A model generated the notes under the pieces. That model was not told where the DNA came from, did no database searches, and was given only the letters and a program-made list of their open reading frames with translations. A program made the translations under genes and the position numbers. DNA of 36,442 bases. Origin: Polysphondylium violaceum (lineage: Eukaryota; Evosea; Eumycetozoa; Dictyosteliales; Dictyosteliaceae). The stretch covers positions 1-36,442 of the forward strand of contig AJWJ01000220.1 of the NCBI GenBank assembly GCA_000277445.1. The letters are read 5' to 3'. Within the stretch, counting starts at the first letter, position 1; each line of letters opens with the position of its first letter. This document shows positions 31,635-36,442 of this stretch, piece after piece.

Positions 31635-32273
31635 TTTATATAGATATTTAATTGTACAAAGTTATCGATTATAGTTATTATAGTTATTGATACACACTTT
31701 ACACCAGACACAGACACAGACACAGACAAAAATAAATAAGATAGGATATACAAATAACTAATAATAGTGTATGAATGAAAATATATATAGAGCTTTTGAG
31801 AAAAAAAATTTGAAAAAAGTTGAAAAAATTTTGAAAAAAAATATCGCAACTGATTTTCAGATAAAATCCCAAGGTGTTTTTTTTGATTTTATTTTTATTT
31901 TTTTTTTGTGCAAATTTCATTTCCACAGAGATTCTGAAACATGACAATTCTCATTTATCTGTATGAATGTAAAATAAGATCCTATGCGACGATTTGATTT
32001 GAATCTACAATTCACAAATTTGAGCAAGTGAGTAATGATAGGTTTTGGTGGTGTGGGGGTTGTGTATATGTGGCAATTGCCCCATGGGGTTGGTTCCATT
32101 TTTGGTTTGTTTCTAAATTTAAAACACTTGTTATAATTTTTTATTTTTTTTGAAAAATATAAATCCTCATCATACATCAAAGTTTGCAAAACACAACCAA
32201 ATCATTCTTGTTATTTGTTGCACCACCTCCTTACTTATAAATAGAAAATAAAAATTTTCAAAAAAAAAAAATT
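31635..32273. promoter_or_regulatory. Divergent intergenic region, kinase / WD40
   Basis: About 640 bp between divergent starts. It has a (CAGACA)-like run near 31708-31726, a GT-rich G-box-like patch at 32045-32064 (TGGTGGTGTGGGGGTTGTGT) and the palindrome CCCCATGGGG at 32080-32089. Short minus-strand frames here are Phe/Ile-rich noise. No RNA gene seen. Confidence 0.55.
32080..32089. promoter_or_regulatory. GC palindrome CCCCATGGGG in divergent promoter
   Basis: A 10-bp perfect palindrome of eight G/C bases, about 20 bp after a GT-rich G-box-like patch, in otherwise AT-rich DNA. A control site for the kinase or WD40 gene is plausible; not shown. Confidence 0.4.
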
Positions 32274-33543
32274 ATGATGATGAATAAAAGTAAAAAAGAC
32301 AAAGAACAACTAAATGAACTACCACCCGATCCTTTTTATATTCTAAGAGGTCACAAGTATTTCATTAGCTCTGTTGTATTTGATAAAGTAGATCCAAATA
32401 TTTTGTATTCAGGGTATGTGTGTGTGGATAGGTTAGATAGATCGATAGATATGTGTATATTAACCATCATTGATTATTGATAATCATATACTACAAAATA
32501 TAGATCAGGCGATGGTGAACTAAAGTTATGGAATATTGAAGAAAAGAAATGTATTCAGTCACAAATAGCACATGCAGAAGGTGGGGTGTTATCACTACAA
32601 TCTACACCACATGGACTTGTGAGTCAAGGTAGAGATGGTACGATAAAGATATGGAATATTCATCAAGATAGATTAGAAACTATATCAAAGATTGAAACAA
32701 ACTCAATATCCCTTGGAAAATGTTCATCTTTATTATCATCTCGTTTAAATAGTAACAATACTACCACCACTACGACAACGACAAATAATACTAGTCCAGA
32801 TAATAATGTTTTAAACAATAGTAATAGTAACAATAGTAGTAGTAACTTATTAGCAATATCATCAGATGAATCACCGAGTCAAGTTGAACTATGGGATTTG
32901 GATCGTAAAGAGATTGTTAAAAAATTTAATCCATCGCCTTCTCTTGGTGGTGAATTACAAAAACTCGGACTTAGTATGAGTTTAAAGTTGTTTTACGATG
33001 AAAATGGTAATATTAAACTATGTAGTGGTTATGAAAATGGTACAATGATTATGTGGGATATAAGAAACTCTGATGATCATATAGTCTATGGTAAACTCCA
33101 CAATGAACCTATATTATCTTTTGATTTATCTTCTAATGGTATTAATGGTATAAGTGGTTCGGCTGATAATAATATCATTGAATTTAATATTGATTATGCT
33201 AATGTATGCATTTGTTTATTTGTTTATTTAATTAAATTTAATTCTTATTATATTAATATAATATATATATAATATTTAGAAACAATTTGAGGTTACTAAA
33301 AAACATATATTAAATAATAATGGGATATCTCAAGTTAGAATTAGACAAGATGAAAAAATTTATGCAACATCTGGATGGGATCGTAGAATTCGTATATTTA
33401 ATTTTAAAAAACATACTCCTTTAGCTATACTTAAATATCATACAGAAAGTATATATACTTTGGATTTTAGTTCAAATAATATTTTAGCCTCTGGTTCTAA
33501 AGATATGAAAATTGCTTTATGGTCAATATATAATAGTAATTAG
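32274..33543 (+). CDS. gnb1l: WD40 protein, GNB1L / ASTRA-associated protein 1 (ASA1)-like
   Basis: Exons 32274..32413, 32504..33203 and 33280..33543 (introns 90 and 76 bp) give 367 residues. The opening [20 protein letters not shown] and the split first blade ([15 protein letters not shown]) are typical of ASA1/GNB1L. More WD repeats follow ([80 protein letters not shown]), with a Thr/Asn/Ser loop in mid-protein. GNB1L/ASA1 works with TELO2-TTI1-TTI2 to mature PIKKs such as TOR, ATM and TRRAP/Tra1. Seven blades fit one propeller. Identification rests on the N-terminal signature, so other WD40 families remain possible. Converges with TAF6. Confidence 0.82.
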
Positions 33544-33670
33544 TAATAATAAACTTTTAATCTTTTGTCATTATATAAAATAGGAATTCCATGCTTTAAA
33601 ATAAAATATTGAGTTTAAACTGAAAGATAATTATTTTAAATAAATAATTAATTAATTAACTTTTAAAATT

Positions 33671-35314
33671 TCAAATGGTTATAGGTTCAATTTTATTACT
33701 TTTAATAAAGGGTAATAATTTTTCACCAAAAATATCAAACAACTCTTGATATTGAGATTCCAAAGTGGAAAGAATATTTTCAGAATTGAATTCTGTAATT
33801 GGTTTACTAAATTTCTTGTTTGATTCTTTTGGATTGGCTTTATCATTTGTTTTCAAGTCTAAAATGGTGAGAATATTTTCACCTTCAGAGATCCAAGTGA
33901 AATAAATTCCAACTGCTTTTGTTAGAGCATTTAAAACTTTATGAGCTTCCAAAGATTTGAGTGGATTTGATTCTAAATTTAATTCTGGTGACAAGAGTTT
34001 ATAGTATTTTGGTATATAGGGAATGAGTAGTAATTGAATGACATTTCTTCCCAAACCCGAGAGACCAACAATTGCACCATAATGAGTAGTGAGAGGTTTG
34101 GTTGTGTCATGAAGTGTTTGAATCAATGTTTTTGTAATTCTGCCCTGTAATGAATTGTATGTTTTACCAAATTTACGACAAACAAATGAAACTAATCTAG
34201 CTGCAAAATCTCTAAGATACCAATGATTATCTGTTGGTGATGAACATAATTTTTTACCAACCAAACATGTTAATATGGATGGCATCAATTGATGAAGCTA
34301 AAAATAGATATTTTGTTAATTAAAAGAATAATAATAATAATATTAATACATTACTATTTAATTACATACATATAATTCAGGGTTAAGATGTTTTGATTCA
34401 AGTATAGCTTGAGTCATACTCATTAATCTAATTAATAAATCTAAATTATTTAAATTTTGAGTGACTTGAATGGAAATAAAACTAATGAAATAGGGTAATA
34501 ATTGATGAAGACTTGAATCGTTTTTAAGACTATTAATAGCGGCATCAAACAACTCTTTGGTATCATGTTTAATGGAATAGGTAATCTTTTCATAAAACAT
34601 TTGAATTTCTTTTGGTAATACATGTTTAACTGTTGGCTTTACAACAGTGGTAGTTGTAGCTGCAATAGATGGTATACCTGGTAAAGATTGTATACTTTCT
34701 TGTGGTTTAACGAGTTGACCTTTAATATTTGTATTTACTGCTGATGATGTCGATGTTGTTGTGGATGTACCATTTACCGCTGTACCATTTGTATTGTTAT
34801 TATTTACTGCTGCTGCTGCTTCTGCTCTCTCTTGTTTTTGACGTTTATAAAGATTTTTATAATACTCTTCAACCTCGTAGGGAGAAGGATTCTGAGGTAT
34901 CAATGGTTGAACACCTTCCAATGCCAACCAATGGGCAGAGAGGGTGGGCTCACGAGGGCACTTGGGTAGTGGCTGTGAGATGATATCTTGAAAATTGATT
35001 TCTTTATCATTGAAATAATAGATTGCTTGATTGGCAGTGTTGGCTTTACAAAATTTAAGTGATTCATTTGCACTGGCACCACTGCTGTACCCATACAACA
35101 TTTCAATGTTTTTCAATCTAAGTGCATTGTTTATATCGTCTGTATTTAAATTTTCTCTCTTTGAATGTTTCATAAATTTAATTGCCTCTTGCGTAATCTC
35201 TCTAATTCTGTATTCGACATCTGATGCCAATTGTGATGCAATCTCATCACTAAGATTTGATATTCCAACACATTCTGATATAATTCTTATAGTATCATTT
35301 GGAAGTACACTCAT
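33671..35314 (-). CDS. taf6: TAF6, TFIID subunit
   Basis: Exons 34370..35314 and 33671..34297 (72-bp intron, phase 0, joining ELY to LHQLMPS) give 523 residues. Residues about 1-70 are the histone-fold that pairs with TAF9 (MSVLPNDTIRIISECVGI, EYRIREITQEAIKFMKHSKR, LNTDDINNALRLKN, YGYSSG). An Ala/Asn/Thr-rich linker follows. The C-terminal HEAT-like domain carries the strongly conserved LMPSILTCLVGKKLC, DNHWYLRDFAA and HYGAIVGLSGLG. TAF6 is part of TFIID and, in many eukaryotes, SAGA, and scaffolds the core promoter complex. Length is normal. The linker is a species-specific low-complexity insertion. Confidence 0.96.
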
Positions 35315-35708
35315 TTATATATATATAGATTTATTATTATTAATGTACAAGGATCTTTGTTGAAATGAAATGAAAATAAAAAAAAAAAAAAAGAATGACA
35401 AAAAAAATACAAAAAAAAAAAAAAAAAAATTACTTTGGCGCAAATTATTTCATTGTGATGGGGTTTGAAAAAGGAAAAAAGAGAAGATGGATCTGCAATT
35501 TTATTGTTTTTTCATATAAAAAAAGAAAATTAAAAAAAATTAAAAAAGAAAAAAGTATATATTGATACAAAGAAATTTTATCAATCTCTTTTGTATAAGA
35601 GAAAAGAGAGAGAGGAAGAGATATTACTAGATTTGGAATAATTTTTTTGTTGGATTTAATATTTTCCATGTTTTTTGACGATTTTTTTTTCAAGATATAT
35701 TGAAATAT
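35315..35708. promoter_or_regulatory. Intergenic: promoter of taf6
   Basis: About 390 bp between the taf6 start and the stop of the next minus-strand gene. Poly-A blocks at 35378-35428, a GAGAGAGA patch near 35606, and AT-rich filler. Short frames here are low complexity. No RNA gene seen. Confidence 0.5.
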
Positions 35709-36232
35709 TTATCTAAATTTTTGAATTGATAAAACATTTGATTTCTTATTTGATGATGATGATGATGATGATGATGAGGATGAGGATGATGATGAAACAA
35801 TAATTGGATGAATAGATGATTGGGTGGTGGATGTGGCGGTGATGGTAATGGTATTTGATGTAATGATATCGGTGGTGGTTGGAGTTGATAGAGGTGATGT
35901 TTCATTAAATTGTGAATTTAAATTGAAAACTGGGAGTGAAAAGGTTGAAAATGAATTACAAGTTGGTCTAATTTTTTTTGGAGATGTTGGAACTTTCTAT
36001 AAAATTTTAAATGAAAGATAAATTAATAATCTTATAATAATCTATAATAAATAGAAAAACTTACTTTAATAGTTGGAGTTATATCTCTTAATGGAGCTCT
36101 TTTCTTATTTATATTTGATGATGATGATGATGAAGATGAAAATAATTTTGAACATTTTCCAGTTAAGGGATCAATGTTTTCTTTGTTATTTTCAAAATCA
36201 TTGAAAATTGTAAAAGATGGCTTTATAGACAT
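35709..36232 (-). CDS. Small protein with KEN box and D-box, candidate APC/C substrate
   Basis: Exon 1 is 36065..36232 (56 codons) and exon 2 is 35709..35996 (68-bp intron with GTAAGT donor, phase 0), giving 151 residues, mostly disordered. Near the N-terminus is a KEN box at residues 17-19 in NNKENIDPLTG. A D-box-like RAPLRDIT lies at residues 45-52, followed by the Thr-Pro of DITPT. After the splice comes TSPKK, a good CDK consensus, and several further TP/SP-like sites. A Ser-rich run (two blocks of poly-Ser) and a Lys-rich end (NKKSNVLSIQKFR) close the chain. KEN plus D-box are APC/C degrons used by cyclins, securin and other mitotic regulators. Size and order resemble securin, but there is no residue-level match I can state. 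Confidence 0.75.
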
Positions 36233-36442
36233 TTTTTTATAAAAAAGACCAATTGGAAAAAATACAAATGGGTGATTTTAAAAAACAAAAAACAAAAAAT
36301 ATGACAAGTACACACAATTATGTTGACACAAAAAACACACACAAAAACACAAAAATTGAACAATGAATAAATTACGAATTGGGTAATCAAACAATGATCA
36401 TATTATTATGATTTAATAAAAAATATATATGAATTTAAAAAA
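36233..36442. promoter_or_regulatory. Promoter side of the KEN-box gene
   Basis: About 210 bp to the window edge: AT-rich with AC-rich repeats (ACACAC near 36310-36350). No start of a further gene seen before the edge. Confidence 0.4.

Noticed and set aside
31631-32189. Short minus-strand frames upstream of the kinase
   Set aside because: Phe/Ile- and Lys-rich noise in the divergent promoter, no domain match.

Overview
This window is nuclear DNA from a dictyostelid social amoeba. The evidence is strong AT bias, short AT-rich introns (about 60-210 bp) with GT...AG ends, many homopolymeric Asn, Gln and Ser tracts, and gene types typical of the group: an SH2-domain protein kinase, a CBM49-type secreted cellulose-binding protein and an EGF-repeat polytopic membrane protein. 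The coding regions are less AT-saturated than I would expect for Dictyostelium discoideum, so another dictyostelid is likely; I cannot name the species. I see no convincing tRNA, rRNA, CRISPR array or transposon.

I resolve 20 protein genes, most by assembling exons across introns so that reading phase is kept. Left to right: a CH-domain long coiled-coil protein (minus, runs off the left edge); a cytochrome P450 (minus); QTRT2, the queuine tRNA-ribosyltransferase accessory subunit (plus); a syntaxin-8-like SNARE (plus); a secreted 21-residue-repeat protein (plus); an EGF/PSI-like multi-pass membrane protein (minus); a PlsC-type acyltransferase (plus); an ankyrin-RING E3 ligase (minus); an unrecognised coiled-coil protein (minus); a CBS-domain protein (plus); a Nudix hydrolase (plus); ARL1 (plus); a large protein with a fungal PX-associated-like domain (plus); a SUZ-domain protein with a Tyr/Asn-rich prion-like region (minus); an unrecognised helical membrane protein (plus); a CBM49 secreted protein (plus); an SHK-type kinase (minus); a GNB1L/ASA1-like WD40 protein (plus); TAF6 (minus); and a small protein with a KEN box and a D-box (minus).

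Genes are densely packed and often lie head to head over short shared promoters. The coiled-coil/CBS pair and the SUZ/membrane-protein pair are each separated by exactly 220 bp of start-to-start DNA. There is no operon-like functional unit. The most plausible functional link is the convergent WD40 (GNB1L/ASA1-like, PIKK/Tra1 maturation) and TAF6 (TFIID/SAGA) pair, and this may be coincidence.

The most interesting points are the small KEN-box/D-box protein at the right edge (candidate APC/C substrate, perhaps securin-like), the His at the SNARE zero layer of the syntaxin-8-like protein, the tandem-repeat secreted protein, a G-quadruplex motif in an otherwise AT-rich promoter, the 4-nt first coding exon of ARL1, and replaced hallmark residues in the P450 and the Nudix enzyme.
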